NCBI GenBank assembly: GCA_050330195.1
Contig: JBHJOB010000005.1
Location: 40,611-104,610, forward strand
Reading direction: 5' to 3'
Origin: JAHQVI01 sp050330195
GTDB lineage: Bacteria > Pseudomonadota > Alphaproteobacteria > Rhizobiales > Rhodomicrobiaceae
Length of the DNA stretch: 64,000 nucleotides
The translations under genes were made by a program, and so were the position numbers. Below the pieces are notes generated by a model, which searched no databases, was not told the DNA's origin, and saw only the letters and a program-made list of their open reading frames with translations. Each line of letters begins with the position of its first letter. Within the stretch, counting starts at the first letter, position 1. This document shows positions 16,609 to 25,943 of this stretch, in pieces.

Positions 16609-16853
16609 TTTCCGCGCAAATGTTATGGTACACGAAGCCGGTTAAGCGTGAACCCGGTTCACCACATAGCCACTTAAACCATCCCCCTCAGCAAATGCCA
16701 TGGCAGCGCGATCCCCGCCTGCTGAGGCGGATAAAGTCAGTACCTCCAACGACGAAACCAAGCTCCATAAGCACAGCGGTTGGGAAAACAAACATAATTT
16801 TCTAGTATAAATCTGGATATTAAAAGTATCGTTCTAGCTCTGTCGGCCAAAAA

Positions 16854-18632
16854 ATGTCTGCCGTGTCGGATCAAACCATCATCTTTGCCTTGCTCGGCCT
16901 TGTGCTGGCTCTGCTCGTCTGGGGACGCTGGCGCTATGATTTCGTCGCCTTCGTCGCCCTGGTCACAGCCGTCATTCTCGGCGTGGTCCCCGCCGAAAAG
17001 GCGTTCGAGGGCTTCGTTCATCCGGCAACCGTGATCATCGCGCTGGTTCTGATCGTCTCGCGAGGGCTGAGCAACGCCGGGGTCGTCGATCATCTCGGGC
17101 GGCTGATCAATGCAACGCCGCGCGGCGTTCCGCAACATATCGGCGTCATGTCGGCAATCGCCGCCCCGCTTTCCGCCGTGATGAACAATGTCGCCGCGCT
17201 GGCGCTGCTCATGCCGCTCGACGTACAGGCGGCCGCGAAGGCCAAACGCCCGCCCGGAAACACGCTGATGGCGCTATCCTTCGCCACCATCCTCGGCGGA
17301 CTCGTCACGCTCATCGGCACACCGCCGAACATCGTCGTCGCCAGCTTTCGGAATCAGGCGCTGGGCGAGCCTTTCCGCATGTTCGACTTCATGCCGGTCG
17401 GCGGCGCTGCGGCGCTTGCCGGTCTCGCTTTCGTCGCGCTGATCGGCTGGCGGCTGATTCCGGCGGCATCGCGCAAGCAGGACGCGGAGGCCGAGTTCAA
17501 CCTGCATGACTATGTCGCCGAGGCGCGCGTCGAGGAAGGTTCCTCGATCATCGGTAAATCGGTTGCCGACGTTGAAAAGAAGATCATGGAAAGCGGTTCG
17601 GCCCTGCTGGCGATGGTGCGCAACGGCGTTCGGCTGTCGCGATTCAACCGGTCTTTTTCCGTTCAGGAAGGTGATGTGCTCGTCGTCGAGGCCGCGGCGA
17701 AAACGGTCGATCAGCTCATGGGGGATCTGGATCTGGAATATCTGGTCCCGGAAAAGCGCGAAAAAGAAGCGCTGGACGATCTCACCCTGATCGAGGTCGT
17801 CGTGCCGCCGGGCGCATGGCTGGACGGACGCTCGGCGCAGAATTCCGGTATGCTCTACCGCTTCGTGCTTTCGCTCGTCGGCGTTTCGCGGCAGGGACGG
17901 CGCATCAACAAATCCCTGCGCAAGCTGACAATCCGCGCGGGTGACGTGCTGCTCCTGCTCATTCCAGACCACCGGCGGGCGGAAATCATCGAATGGACCG
18001 GCTGCCTGCCGCTCGCGCCGCGCGGCCTCGCCGTTGCGCAGCGCTCGAAGGCGGCAATGGCCGCCGGGCTCTTCGCCGCAGCCATTGCCGCCGCGTCCTT
18101 CGGCTTTCTCTCTCTGGCGATCGCCCTGGCGGCCTGCGTGGTCGTCTTCGTCGCGATTGGGCTCATCGGGGGCCGCGAGATCTACACCAGCATCGAATGG
18201 CCGGTCGTCATCCTGCTCGGCTCGATGCTGCCGCTCGGCTCGGCGCTGGAAACCTCGGGCGGCACCGCGCTGATCGCAAACAATCTCATCGCACTCACTT
18301 CCGGCGCGCCGAGCTGGGTTGCGTTGGCGCTGCTCATGGTGATCACCATGACACTGTCCGATGTGCTGAACAATGTCGCAACCGCAGTGGTTGCGGCGCC
18401 GGTCGGTCTTGGCATGGCGCAGAGCCTCGGCGTCAACCCGGATGCGTTTCTGATGGCGGTCGCCATCGCTGCGTCCTGCGCGTTCCTGACGCCCATCGGC
18501 CACAAGAACAACATTCTCGTGCTCGGCCCCGGCGGCTATCGCTTCGGGGATTACTGGCGCATGGGCCTGCCGCTGGAGATCATAATCATCGTGGTGTCGG
18601 TGCCGCTGCTGCTGATCGTCTGGCCGCTTTGA
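16854..18632 (+). CDS. SLC13-type anion transporter with two RCK-C (TrkA-C) domains
   Basis: This 592-residue inner-membrane transporter of the DASS/CitT-like superfamily has an N-terminal membrane half carrying the SNNV-like MNNVAALALLMP (near residue 108) and the motif LIGTPPN near 154. Two soluble RCK-C domains follow (about 216-290 and 303-385), and the C-terminal half ends with the mirrored LNNVATAVVAAP and GHKNN motifs. The plan matches bacterial sulfate and inorganic-anion carriers rather than classical dicarboxylate carriers. No clear ribosome site is seen before the ATG. Sulfate or sulfite movement is possible, given the sulfonate-type operon nearby, but this is only a hypothesis. 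Confidence 0.88.
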   Translation: MSAVSDQTIIFALLGLVLALLVWGRWRYDFVAFVALVTAVILGVVPAEKAFEGFVHPATVIIALVLIVSRGLSNAGVVDHLGRLINATPRGVPQHIGVMSAIAAPLSAVMNNVAALALLMPLDVQAAAKAKRPPGNTLMALSFATILGGLVTLIGTPPNIVVASFRNQALGEPFRMFDFMPVGGAAALAGLAFVALIGWRLIPAASRKQDAEAEFNLHDYVAEARVEEGSSIIGKSVADVEKKIMESGSALLAMVRNGVRLSRFNRSFSVQEGDVLVVEAAAKTVDQLMGDLDLEYLVPEKREKEALDDLTLIEVVVPPGAWLDGRSAQNSGMLYRFVLSLVGVSRQGRRINKSLRKLTIRAGDVLLLLIPDHRRAEIIEWTGCLPLAPRGLAVAQRSKAAMAAGLFAAAIAAASFGFLSLAIALAACVVVFVAIGLIGGREIYTSIEWPVVILLGSMLPLGSALETSGGTALIANNLIALTSGAPSWVALALLMVITMTLSDVLNNVATAVVAAPVGLGMAQSLGVNPDAFLMAVAIAASCAFLTPIGHKNNILVLGPGGYRFGDYWRMGLPLEIIIIVVSVPLLLIVWPL

Positions 18633-18667
18633 CGGAGCTTCGTTGATCGGGCGACGGCGACCGGGCG

Positions 18668-19669
18668 CTACGATACATTCTGCATGATACAGGCGATGTA
18701 TTCCCCGTCGCGCACCCAGTCTTCGATCCGCATACCCGACCGCTCCGCAAGGATCTCCGGCGACCGTCCCGTGAAGAAGAAAACGTGGTAATGGCTGAAA
18801 TCATAGCTGTAGTCGAAGCAGGGCGTTGTGTGGACAATCCTGCCGTCCGGCGTCAGGAGTTGCCCCAGCCTCCGCGTGGTCCCGGCAGGGTCGAAAAGAT
18901 GCTCCAGCACGTTGTGTGACAGGATACCGTCGAATTGACGCGCCTCGACTTCCTCCCAGTTGGAGAACACATATTCCGACGACCGGCTGGCGCTAGGCTC
19001 AAAGCCGAAAATGTTCCAGCCCTCCTGCCTGAGGCGTTCGATCGCTCCGGCCCATTCGCCTCCACATCCGAAATCGAGATACGTTCCGCTTTTTCTCGGT
19101 TCCAGAAGGTAAAAAGTCCGAATGACGGATGCCGTGCTGTCCCCTTCGGAATAAATCCGGTAAAGGTTTCTGTAATCGAGATCCAGCATTTCGTCATCGA
19201 GCGCCAGCATCTTTTGAGGGCCGAAGATAACGTCGCAGGCCGGACAGACATGCCTCAGCAAACGCCCGCCGTGAAATATGCAATGGCTGAGGGCTTCCCG
19301 GAAGTCGCCCCGATCGCCGGAGTAATCGCAGAGCGGACATGTGTCCGGCTTGTCGCTTCCGGAAAGCTGCTCGATGAGGTCTATCGTTCGCCAATGCGCT
19401 TTCATGGCATAGCGAATGACGTTGTGAATGGTGTCTTCGTCCAGACGGCGCTCCAACGCCGAAACGCGCGCCGCCAGATCGCTTTCGGCCTGATGACGGC
19501 CGTTCGTTCCGCGCTCCTGCGTCCTTGCCGGTTCCGGGGCAACGCCTTTATCACCTGCGGACCGCCCGGAATCAGCGGCTGGAACGAGTCGAAGACCGGA
19601 CCTCTTGAGAACCCTGTTGGTGAAGTCCACCACGCCGGCGGGCAGGCTCATGGCCATAGTGAAACCCAT
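18668..19669 (-). CDS. Zinc-ribbon class I SAM-dependent methyltransferase (333 aa)
   Basis: This protein has a variable basic N-terminus, a short coiled-coil segment near 65-80, a zinc ribbon (CPLC ... CPAC, about residues 114-142) and a methyltransferase 23 domain with YLDFGCGGEWAGA near 196, FGFEPS and the FDGILSHNVLEHLFDP motif near 245. A TTPCFDYSYDFSHYHVFFF segment follows. The start could be 19669, 19657 or 19651. No ribosome site is clear. It is convergent with the anion transporter. The substrate is unknown. Domain order parallels the AT-rich methyltransferase at 14.1 kb, so both may act on glycans. Confidence 0.82.
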   Translation of the reverse strand: MGFTMAMSLPAGVVDFTNRVLKRSGLRLVPAADSGRSAGDKGVAPEPARTQERGTNGRHQAESDLAARVSALERRLDEDTIHNVIRYAMKAHWRTIDLIEQLSGSDKPDTCPLCDYSGDRGDFREALSHCIFHGGRLLRHVCPACDVIFGPQKMLALDDEMLDLDYRNLYRIYSEGDSTASVIRTFYLLEPRKSGTYLDFGCGGEWAGAIERLRQEGWNIFGFEPSASRSSEYVFSNWEEVEARQFDGILSHNVLEHLFDPAGTTRRLGQLLTPDGRIVHTTPCFDYSYDFSHYHVFFFTGRSPEILAERSGMRIEDWVRDGEYIACIMQNVS

Positions 19670-19822
19670 GCATATTTACTGAAATATGTGAGCCTCTATG
19701 GACCATACACCACCGCGTGAACAACCTCACACGCTATGCAATCCGCAGTTGTACCCGGAAAAAGCAGGGATGTGCGTAAATACGCTCGCGCCAACCCGGA
19801 ATCGGCCAGAGACCGGCGTCGC

Positions 19823-20293
19823 TCAAAGTTTGACTTCGAGCAGTTCGACTTCAAACAGCAATGTCGAATTGGGCGGGATCAGACCACCGCCGACGCCACT
19901 GGAGCCATAGCCGAGTGCCGGCGGTATGATGAGCTGGCGTTTGCCACCGACCTTCATCGTTGCAACACCCCGCTCCCAGCCTTCAATGACCTGCCGCTGG
20001 CCGAGGGTAAATTCGAACGGCTCCCCGCGGTCCAGCGAACTGTCGAATTTCTTGCCCTTGACGCCGTTCTCATAGAGCCAGCCGGTGTAATGCATGACGG
20101 CCTTTTGTCCCGGTTTCGGCGACGCGCCGTCGCCGACCTTGATGTCCTCGATCTGCAGACCCGAGTCCGAAGTGGCCGCCGCCGCCGGCGTCAGCTCAGC
20201 GGTCTGGGCGACCTCGGTCGATGCGCCGTTCGAGCAGCCGCTTGAGAGCGCTGTCACCAGTATTGCGGCGAGCAGTCCTGATAGTCTTGTCAT
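19823..20293 (-). CDS. FKBP-type peptidyl-prolyl isomerase, putative lipoprotein
   Basis: This 156-residue protein starts at 20293, where GGGGGGA gives the ribosome site. It has a hydrophobic signal ending in LSSGC, a plausible though not ideal lipobox, then a short linker and a complete FKBP domain: VMHYTGWL, KFDSSLDRGEPFEFTLG, VIEGWERGVATMKVGGKRQLIIP and the LIPPNSTLLFEVELLEV end. It should catalyse cis-trans prolyl isomerisation on the periplasmic side, tethered to a membrane. The gene is monocistronic. Confidence 0.9.
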   Translation of the reverse strand: MTRLSGLLAAILVTALSSGCSNGASTEVAQTAELTPAAAATSDSGLQIEDIKVGDGASPKPGQKAVMHYTGWLYENGVKGKKFDSSLDRGEPFEFTLGQRQVIEGWERGVATMKVGGKRQLIIPPALGYGSSGVGGGLIPPNSTLLFEVELLEVKL

Positions 20294-20437
20294 ATTGTCC
20301 CCCCGGATCGCCTGACCTCGCGCGGCAAGGCGATCAGTCAGCCTGATAGGAGACAACTATCGCAAGACTGTGGCCGAAGCTACATGTGAGAGACGGCAAG
20401 CGCGTTTGTTAGACGACATTCATTCGTGCGAACGCGA

Positions 20438-20797
20438 TCAGGACGCCGCACCGATCGCCGCGCTGTAGGCATCGGGTTTGAAGCCGACGAGGAGTTTGCC
20501 GTCGCCGAGGTCGAGGACGGGGCGCTTGATTATCGACGGCTGATCCAGCATCAGAGCGATTGCCTTGTCCGCGTCGAGCCCCTGCTTGTCCTCCTCGGGC
20601 AGCTTGCGGAAAGTGGTGCCGGCGCGATTGAGCAAGGCTTCCCAGCCGAGGGCCTTGCACCAGCGCTCCAGGCGGTCGCGATCGATGCCGGCTGACTTAT
20701 AGTCGTGAAACGCATATTCGACGCCGTGGCCATCGAGCCAGCCACGCGCCTTCTTCATCGTGTCGCAGTTCTTGATGCCGTAGATCGTGATGGTCAT
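20438..20797 (-). CDS. ArsC/Spx-family protein (YffB-like)
   Basis: This 119-residue thioredoxin-fold protein of the ArsC/Spx family has the active-site segment YGIKNCDTMKKA at residues 6-17 with a single N-terminal cysteine, a central KLPEEDK segment and the conserved IIKRPVLDLGDGKLLVGF near 88. The IKRPV proline is the cis-proline site. YffB relatives are glutathione-dependent thiol reductases of unknown target. There is no arsenate operon nearby, so an arsenic role is not supported. Confidence 0.88.
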   Translation of the reverse strand: MTITIYGIKNCDTMKKARGWLDGHGVEYAFHDYKSAGIDRDRLERWCKALGWEALLNRAGTTFRKLPEEDKQGLDADKAIALMLDQPSIIKRPVLDLGDGKLLVGFKPDAYSAAIGAAS

Positions 20798-21277
20798 GGC
20801 AGCTTGCTAGTTGTTGTAGCGAAACACGGGTTAATTGCGAACAACTACCAAAATGCGATAGTCCAAATCTCGAGTCGGTGCTAGAGAGAAAGCAATTGGC
20901 GCACGAAAGTTTTTTGCCTCACACCTCGTTCCAAACGTGAATATTTCCATTTTATGCCGCTAACCATAGGCGGAGTGAAAACGAGCGCCTACTACAATCA
21001 CCGCAGATGTTCAATTTATAGTTGTGACGATTTAAAGTGAGTGCCTGTGCTGTTTCTGCCGCAGGATTATATACTTTCCTTCTCGGCTAAAGAGCTATTG
21101 TGTCGTCCAGCTTTAAGCGTGTATGGCTTGATCAAAGGGGCTACGCCAACGAAAGTACCCCAGAGATGATTTAGTTTTTCATCGTCGACCATCTTCTTGT
21201 CGGGGATTGAAAAGATCTTTGCGTGCAGGACGCCAATCAGTCGTTGCACAGAATTTTTAGCTACGAAGGAATGGTCT
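20798..21277. other. 480-base AT-rich intergenic region
   Basis: This region is richer in A/T than the surrounding DNA, like the lipoprotein gene that follows. A 76-codon minus-strand frame at 21,067-21,297 overlaps the lipoprotein start and shows no coding signature. I see no RNA gene or clear promoter. Confidence 0.5.
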
Positions 21278-21730
21278 ATGAAGCACGCAACGGGCATGTT
21301 GCTCTACGTTTTTCTTTGTTTACTGACAAGCGCATGCACTTCGAGCACTGTTCTTGAAACGCAGAATGCCCTCCGAGACCCCGGCGCCGCAAGACTACAT
21401 TTTATTCGCCCCAGTACTTTTGTGGGTGCTTTCCAGTCAATAGGCATAACGATTAATGGCACGAAGATCGGAAGTTTAGGCGTAGGAACCCATTTGTACA
21501 TTGATCGAGAGCCCGGACAATATAATGTTGTCATCGCACATGAACTTGACTTCGGAAAATGGGAGCAGACTATTGAGGCTCCTTCTCGACAAGAATATTA
21601 CTTTAAGATTGTACCTGGTCCAATTTCGGTAACTTCTGTAGGAACAACAACCGTAGTTAATGGGCGCATGGGCGTTATTCCTATAAGTGAAGGTGAAGGA
21701 ACGTCTTTGATCGAAGCAATAAAAAATTAG
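21278..21730 (+). CDS. Putative lipoprotein with a DUF2846-like domain
   Basis: This 150-residue protein starts at 21278 with AAGGAATGG upstream. It has a signal peptide ending in the lipobox LTSAC, so it is a predicted lipoprotein, and a compact beta domain (ARLHFIRPSTFVGAFQS, ITINGTKIGSLGVGTHLYID, REYYFKIVPG-like strands) resembling DUF2846 proteins. The gene and its upstream region are AT-rich compared with neighbours, which suggests foreign origin. The function of the family is unknown. Confidence 0.75.
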   Translation: MKHATGMLLYVFLCLLTSACTSSTVLETQNALRDPGAARLHFIRPSTFVGAFQSIGITINGTKIGSLGVGTHLYIDREPGQYNVVIAHELDFGKWEQTIEAPSRQEYYFKIVPGPISVTSVGTTTVVNGRMGVIPISEGEGTSLIEAIKN

Positions 21731-21834
21731 GGATCTTTTGTTCCATTTTCACGAGGTTTACCGGTAATTCTCTTTCCACCGCACAGGGAACGGCGTGGTA
21801 GACATGATCCACATGGTATTCGGTTACAGTTGTA

Positions 21835-23382
21835 TCACTCCCACTCAATAGTCCCCGGCGGTTTCGACGTAATATCGTAAACCACACGATTGATGCCCTT
21901 GACCTCGTTGATGATCCGAGTTGCCGCTCGACCAAGAAAATCATGGCTGAAGTCGAAATAGTCCGCCGTCATGCCGTCGGTCGAGGTCACGGCGCGCAGG
22001 GCGCAGACGAAATCATAGGTGCGCGCATCGCCCATCACGCCGACCGTGCGCACCGGCAGCAGCACGGCAAAGGCCTGCCAGATTGCGTCGTACAGCCCGT
22101 CCTTGCGGATCTCGTCGAGATAGATCGCGTCGGCCTTGCGCAGGATGTCGAGCCGCTCCGCCGTTACCTCGCCGGGAATGCGGATGGCGAGGCCCGGTCC
22201 GGGGAACGGATGACGCCCGACGAAACTCTCCGGCAGGCCAAGTTCGCGGCCTAACTCGCGCACCTCGTCCTTGAACAGCTCGCGCAAGGGCTCCAGCAGT
22301 TTCAGCTTCATGCGCTCCGGCAGTCCGCCGACATTGTGGTGCGACTTGATCGTCACGGACGGACCGCCCGTGAACGACACGCTTTCGATCACATCGGGAT
22401 AAAGCGTGCCCTGCGCCAGAAAATCCGCCCCGCCCAGCTTGCCCGCTTCCTCGTCGAACACGTCGATGAACAGGCCGCCGATCGTCTTGCGCTTGCGCTC
22501 GGGGTCGCTGACGCCGCCCAGCGCGGCAAGAAAACGCTCCGACGCATCGACATGAACAAGCGGGATGTTGTAGGAGCCGCGGAACAGCGAGACGACCTGA
22601 TCGGCCTCGCCCTGCCGCAACAAGCCATGATCGACGAAAATGCAGGTGAGCTGCTCGCCGATGGCCTCATGGATCAGCACGGCGGCCACCGCTGAATCGA
22701 CGCCGCCCGAAAGCCCGCAGATCACCTTCGCATCGCCGACCTGCGCGCGGATCTTGCCAACCATCTCCTCGCGGAAGCGGCCCATCGTCCATTTGCCGTC
22801 GCAGCCGGCAATCTTGTGCACGAAATTGGATATGAGCTTCGCACCGTCCGGCGTGTGCATGACTTCCGGGTGAAACATGAAGGAATAGAACCGGCGCGCC
22901 TCGTCGGCGGCAACGGCAAAAGGCGCATTCGGCGAGGCGGCATAGACCTCGAAGCCCGGCGCCAGCTTGATCACGCGGTCGCCGTGGCTCATCCAGACCT
23001 GATATTGCGCGCCCTTTTCCCAGACACCCTCGAAGATCGTGCTGTCCTTGACGACTTCGACGAAGGCGCGGCCGAATTCGCGATGGTCGGAGGGCTCGGT
23101 TTCGCCGCCAAGCTGCGACGCCATGGTCATCTGGCCGTAGCAGATGCCGAGAACGGGAATGCCGGCCTTGAAGATCGCGTCGGGCGCGCGGGGCGTCCCG
23201 GCTTCATGGACGCTCGCCGGGCCGCCGGACAGGATCACCGCCCTGGGTTTCAGCGTCTCGAAGGCTTCAGCGGCTGCCTGAAACGGCACGATTTCGGAAT
23301 AGACGCCAGCTTCTCGCACCCGCCGGGCGATGAGTTGCGTGACCTGACTGCCAAAGTCAATGATGAGGATCGTATCGAGCAT
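21835..23382 (-). CDS. guaA: GMP synthase (glutamine-hydrolysing)
   Basis: This enzyme converts XMP to GMP, the last step of guanine nucleotide synthesis, in the cytoplasm. It has 515 residues from the ATG at 23382 (MLDTILIIDFGSQ). The amidotransferase domain has the nucleophile loop GICYGQM near 82 and the catalytic FHPEVMHT near 171. The ATP-pyrophosphatase domain has the P-loop SGGVDSAVA near 228. The dimerisation domain ends GTIEWE. Length and motifs are those of a normal GuaA. An upstream ATG at 23412 would add ten residues, and neither start has a good ribosome site. It is near guaB. Confidence 0.97.
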   Translation of the reverse strand: MLDTILIIDFGSQVTQLIARRVREAGVYSEIVPFQAAAEAFETLKPRAVILSGGPASVHEAGTPRAPDAIFKAGIPVLGICYGQMTMASQLGGETEPSDHREFGRAFVEVVKDSTIFEGVWEKGAQYQVWMSHGDRVIKLAPGFEVYAASPNAPFAVAADEARRFYSFMFHPEVMHTPDGAKLISNFVHKIAGCDGKWTMGRFREEMVGKIRAQVGDAKVICGLSGGVDSAVAAVLIHEAIGEQLTCIFVDHGLLRQGEADQVVSLFRGSYNIPLVHVDASERFLAALGGVSDPERKRKTIGGLFIDVFDEEAGKLGGADFLAQGTLYPDVIESVSFTGGPSVTIKSHHNVGGLPERMKLKLLEPLRELFKDEVRELGRELGLPESFVGRHPFPGPGLAIRIPGEVTAERLDILRKADAIYLDEIRKDGLYDAIWQAFAVLLPVRTVGVMGDARTYDFVCALRAVTSTDGMTADYFDFSHDFLGRAATRIINEVKGINRVVYDITSKPPGTIEWE

Positions 23383-23523
23383 GTGCGCCGGTAGCACTAG
23401 ATCGACCGGCATTCAACCGGATTCAGCTGAATGCTCAAAAGTTGATCTGTTCGCGCAGGCGTAGCAGTGGAAGAAGCGGCATCCGGTGTCCCGATGAGAC
23501 GCCGGATGCCGCCATTCTTGCGA

Positions 23524-23871
23524 TCAGTTGTTCGCCGGTGGCGTCGTGCCGTTGGCGTCGGGCGCGGTTTCGGCCGGGCTCTCCGTTACGACCGATTCAG
23601 CCGATGGAATGCTTCCGGCAGCCGGAGCCGGTTCAACGGTTTCCGCTGCCTGCCAGAACCCACCGCAACCTTCCGGAGCCTCCGCATCCAGAACGCGGCT
23701 GTTCACTTCCGCGCAGGACCATTCACGCAAAGGCGCGGGCAGATTGCTGTTGACCTTGATCCATATTTCGTCATCGGCGGACCCAATCGTGTATGTCGCG
23801 TAGAGCCAATAGCCGAAAACGATAATCGCCAAGAGAATGACGATCCCCAAAAGAGTCTTTATTACACCCAT
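23524..23871 (-). CDS. Membrane-anchored small protein of unknown function
   Basis: This 115-residue protein has one N-terminal membrane anchor (IKTLLGIVILLAIIVFGYWL, residues 4-23). A short extracytoplasmic domain contains two cysteines (WSCAEV and EGCGGFW) that could form a disulfide. The tail is low-complexity, rich in Ala, Pro, Glu and Thr. The family is not recognised. It lies between guaA and rsmB on the same strand, with a 141-base gap to guaA. Confidence 0.68.
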   Translation of the reverse strand: MGVIKTLLGIVILLAIIVFGYWLYATYTIGSADDEIWIKVNSNLPAPLREWSCAEVNSRVLDAEAPEGCGGFWQAAETVEPAPAAGSIPSAESVVTESPAETAPDANGTTPPANN

Positions 23872-24104
23872 TTCCGTACTCGCTTATTTTCGTGTTCCAT
23901 TGTCATTGTACGGCCGGTTCCCCATGATGCTGCGTGCCGCAACCTTCGAAATGCGAAGCTGTCATCGCCCTTGATGCATAGCGCATTTCCCCCCACAGCG
24001 TCTCAGCCGGCGGCCCGACCCAATAGAAGCACAAGGGCGAGAATGGGGCGGCGGAGTCGGATTATTGCCAGACGTGTCTTCAACGCCGCGGATCACAGCG
24101 AATC

Positions 24105-25406
24105 TCAGGCAGAGCGGCTTAAGATGCTGACATAAAAGCCATCCGTGCCGTGACGCGCGGGCGTCAGTTGCAGGGCAGCGGCCGGTGACGTCTGCACCGG
24201 AGCGGGAACGTCCGCCGTCGCCATCTGCCACAATTCCATCCAGGGCTGGCGGGTGAATCCGGAGTGTTTTTCCAGGAACCATTCCGTCTGCTGCTCATTT
24301 TCGGACGGCAGCACGGAGCAGGTTGCATAAACCAGCCGCCCGCCCGGTTTGACCAGCGGCGCGGCGGCGGCAAGAACCTGCCGCTGTTCCTCGATACGCT
24401 CGGCCAGCGCTTCCGGCGTCAGCCGCCATTTGGCGTCGGGCCGCCTGCGCCAGACCCCGGAGCCGGTGCACGGCGCATCGGCAAACACGACGTCCATCCG
24501 CCCGGCCAGCGCTTCGAGCGCCGTAATCTCGCCCGCTGGCAAAACCTGAACGTTGCGAGCCCCGGCCCGCTTCAGGCGCTCGAATATGGGCCGCAGGCGC
24601 TGCTTGTCGCTGTCATAGGCGTGGATCTGGCCGGTATTCTGCATGAGGGCGGCGAAGCCGAGCGTCTTGCCGCCTGCCCCGGCGCACAGGTCGAGAAGCT
24701 GCTGGCGCGGCCCGGCGCCGGAGAGCAGGAGCGCAATCTGGGAAGCCTCGTCCTGCAGTTCGAACCAGCCCTTGCCGTGGGCCGCTTCCGCCTCGACATT
24801 GGGGTTTTTCTCCTGTCCGCCCGGCGCGGGAATGCGCACGCCAATTGGAGAGAACGGCGTCGCCGCCGCCCCGTATTTCGCCAGCGCCTTCAGAACGCGC
24901 GGGCGGTCCGCCTTCAGCGTGTTGACGCGAATGTCGATGGGAGCGCGTTCGGCCAGCGCCGCACCTTCGGCAGCCGCATCATCCCCGAATGCGCTGGCGA
25001 ATTCTGGGAACAGCCATTCGGGCACATCGGCCCTCGTCCAGCCGGGCGCATCCTCGAACCCATCTCCGCCGCCCTCCAGACGCTGCGCTTCCGCCTCGCT
25101 CAAGGGCTGCGGCGCGTGCTCTGAACCATCGCACAAGGCCGCAATTTCGACCGCCGGCAGCTGCCAGCCCCAGCGAAGCGCGCCAAGCACCAGCGCACGC
25201 GCATCGTCCGCTCCCATGCGAACGCCGAGCGAGGCTTTCCGGCGCAGCGCATCATAGACGAGTGTGCCGATCACCGACCGGTCGCGCGATCCGGCGAAAC
25301 GATGCGAGCGGCCCCAATCGGCAAGCGCCATCGAGGCGGGCCGGTGGCGCTCAAGCACGTCGGCAAGCACCTCCATTGCGGCTGTCATCTGTCCATTGAG
25401 GCGCAT
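24105..25406 (-). CDS. rsmB: RsmB/NOP-family rRNA cytosine-C5 methyltransferase
   Basis: This 433-residue SAM-dependent RNA m5C methyltransferase probably acts on 16S rRNA. It has an N-terminal NusB-like region of limited conservation, motif I LDLCAGAGGKTLGFAALM near 239, the motif IV DAPCTGSGVWRRRPDAKW (releasing Cys, near 308) and the motif VI catalytic Cys in YATCSVLPSENE near 358. The starts at 25406, 25388 or 25376 are all possible, and none has a clear ribosome site. It lies nine bases after the MAPEG gene stop and so is probably cotranscribed with it. Confidence 0.9.
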   Translation of the reverse strand: MRLNGQMTAAMEVLADVLERHRPASMALADWGRSHRFAGSRDRSVIGTLVYDALRRKASLGVRMGADDARALVLGALRWGWQLPAVEIAALCDGSEHAPQPLSEAEAQRLEGGGDGFEDAPGWTRADVPEWLFPEFASAFGDDAAAEGAALAERAPIDIRVNTLKADRPRVLKALAKYGAAATPFSPIGVRIPAPGGQEKNPNVEAEAAHGKGWFELQDEASQIALLLSGAGPRQQLLDLCAGAGGKTLGFAALMQNTGQIHAYDSDKQRLRPIFERLKRAGARNVQVLPAGEITALEALAGRMDVVFADAPCTGSGVWRRRPDAKWRLTPEALAERIEEQRQVLAAAAPLVKPGGRLVYATCSVLPSENEQQTEWFLEKHSGFTRQPWMELWQMATADVPAPVQTSPAAALQLTPARHGTDGFYVSILSRSA

Positions 25407-25415
25407 GAGTTTGCC

Positions 25416-25838
25416 TTATGCTCCCGCGGCCAGAAGATGCACGAGGAGCAGCCCGATCATCGCCATGACGATCAGCAGGCCGACGCCGAATGCCATCGCC
25501 CGGCGCGGCACGTAGTTCGAAGTCGAATGGATATAGGCGTGGACAACGCGGCTCGCAACGAAGCCCCACGCCAGCAGAACCATGAGATGTCCCGCCGCAG
25601 CCGTCTGATAAGCCATCAGGCACAGGACATAAAAGAGGACGGGAAGCTCGAACTGGTTGCCGTAGGAATTTGCCGACTTGAGCGCATCTTCCGGCCAGCG
25701 CGAGGCATCCAGCGCAATGTCGGCATAGGTCGTCTTGCGGGCAATCAGCGCCTGCCGCCGCACCCAGGACATTCGCAGCAGCAGTATGATCGTGAAGATC
25801 ATCTGCGCCAGAACCGGGTAGAAGATCGCCGTGTTCAT
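25416..25838 (-). CDS. MAPEG-family membrane protein
   Basis: This 140-residue protein has four predicted helices. It fits the MAPEG family (eicosanoid and glutathione metabolism-like), with NQFELPVLFYVLCLMAY near 61 and the VHAYIHSTSNYVPRRAMAF segment near 99. Bacterial relatives near guaB are common in alphaproteobacteria, and their activity is unknown. It sits between guaB and rsmB on the same strand. Confidence 0.88.
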   Translation of the reverse strand: MNTAIFYPVLAQMIFTIILLLRMSWVRRQALIARKTTYADIALDASRWPEDALKSANSYGNQFELPVLFYVLCLMAYQTAAAGHLMVLLAWGFVASRVVHAYIHSTSNYVPRRAMAFGVGLLIVMAMIGLLLVHLLAAGA

Positions 25839-25943
25839 TTCAATGTCTCCCCGAAAGGCTCCGCGCCAGCACGGCCAACGACTGGCGAAGCCGCAGAATC
25901 TGTGACGCGATGCGGTCGACCCTTCGAGGCGAGACGGCGCCGG

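Larger units (their letters stand above)
13260..16830. other. AT-rich gene island (probable horizontal acquisition)
   Basis: This stretch is clearly richer in A/T than its flanks, with codons such as ATA, TTA, AAT and AGA that the neighbours avoid. It holds four plus-strand genes: two methyltransferases, an unknown protein and a DXD glycosyltransferase. No integrase, transposase, tRNA or obvious direct repeat bounds it, so the mode of transfer cannot be read. A role in surface glycans is likely. Confidence 0.75.

Noticed and set aside
16648..16662. GTGAACC-c-GGTTCAC palindrome after the island
   Set aside because: The arms are short with no T-tract and no second copy was noticed. It could be chance.
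21067..21297. 76-codon minus-strand frame
   Set aside because: It overlaps the lipoprotein start on the other strand, has no ribosome site and no family.
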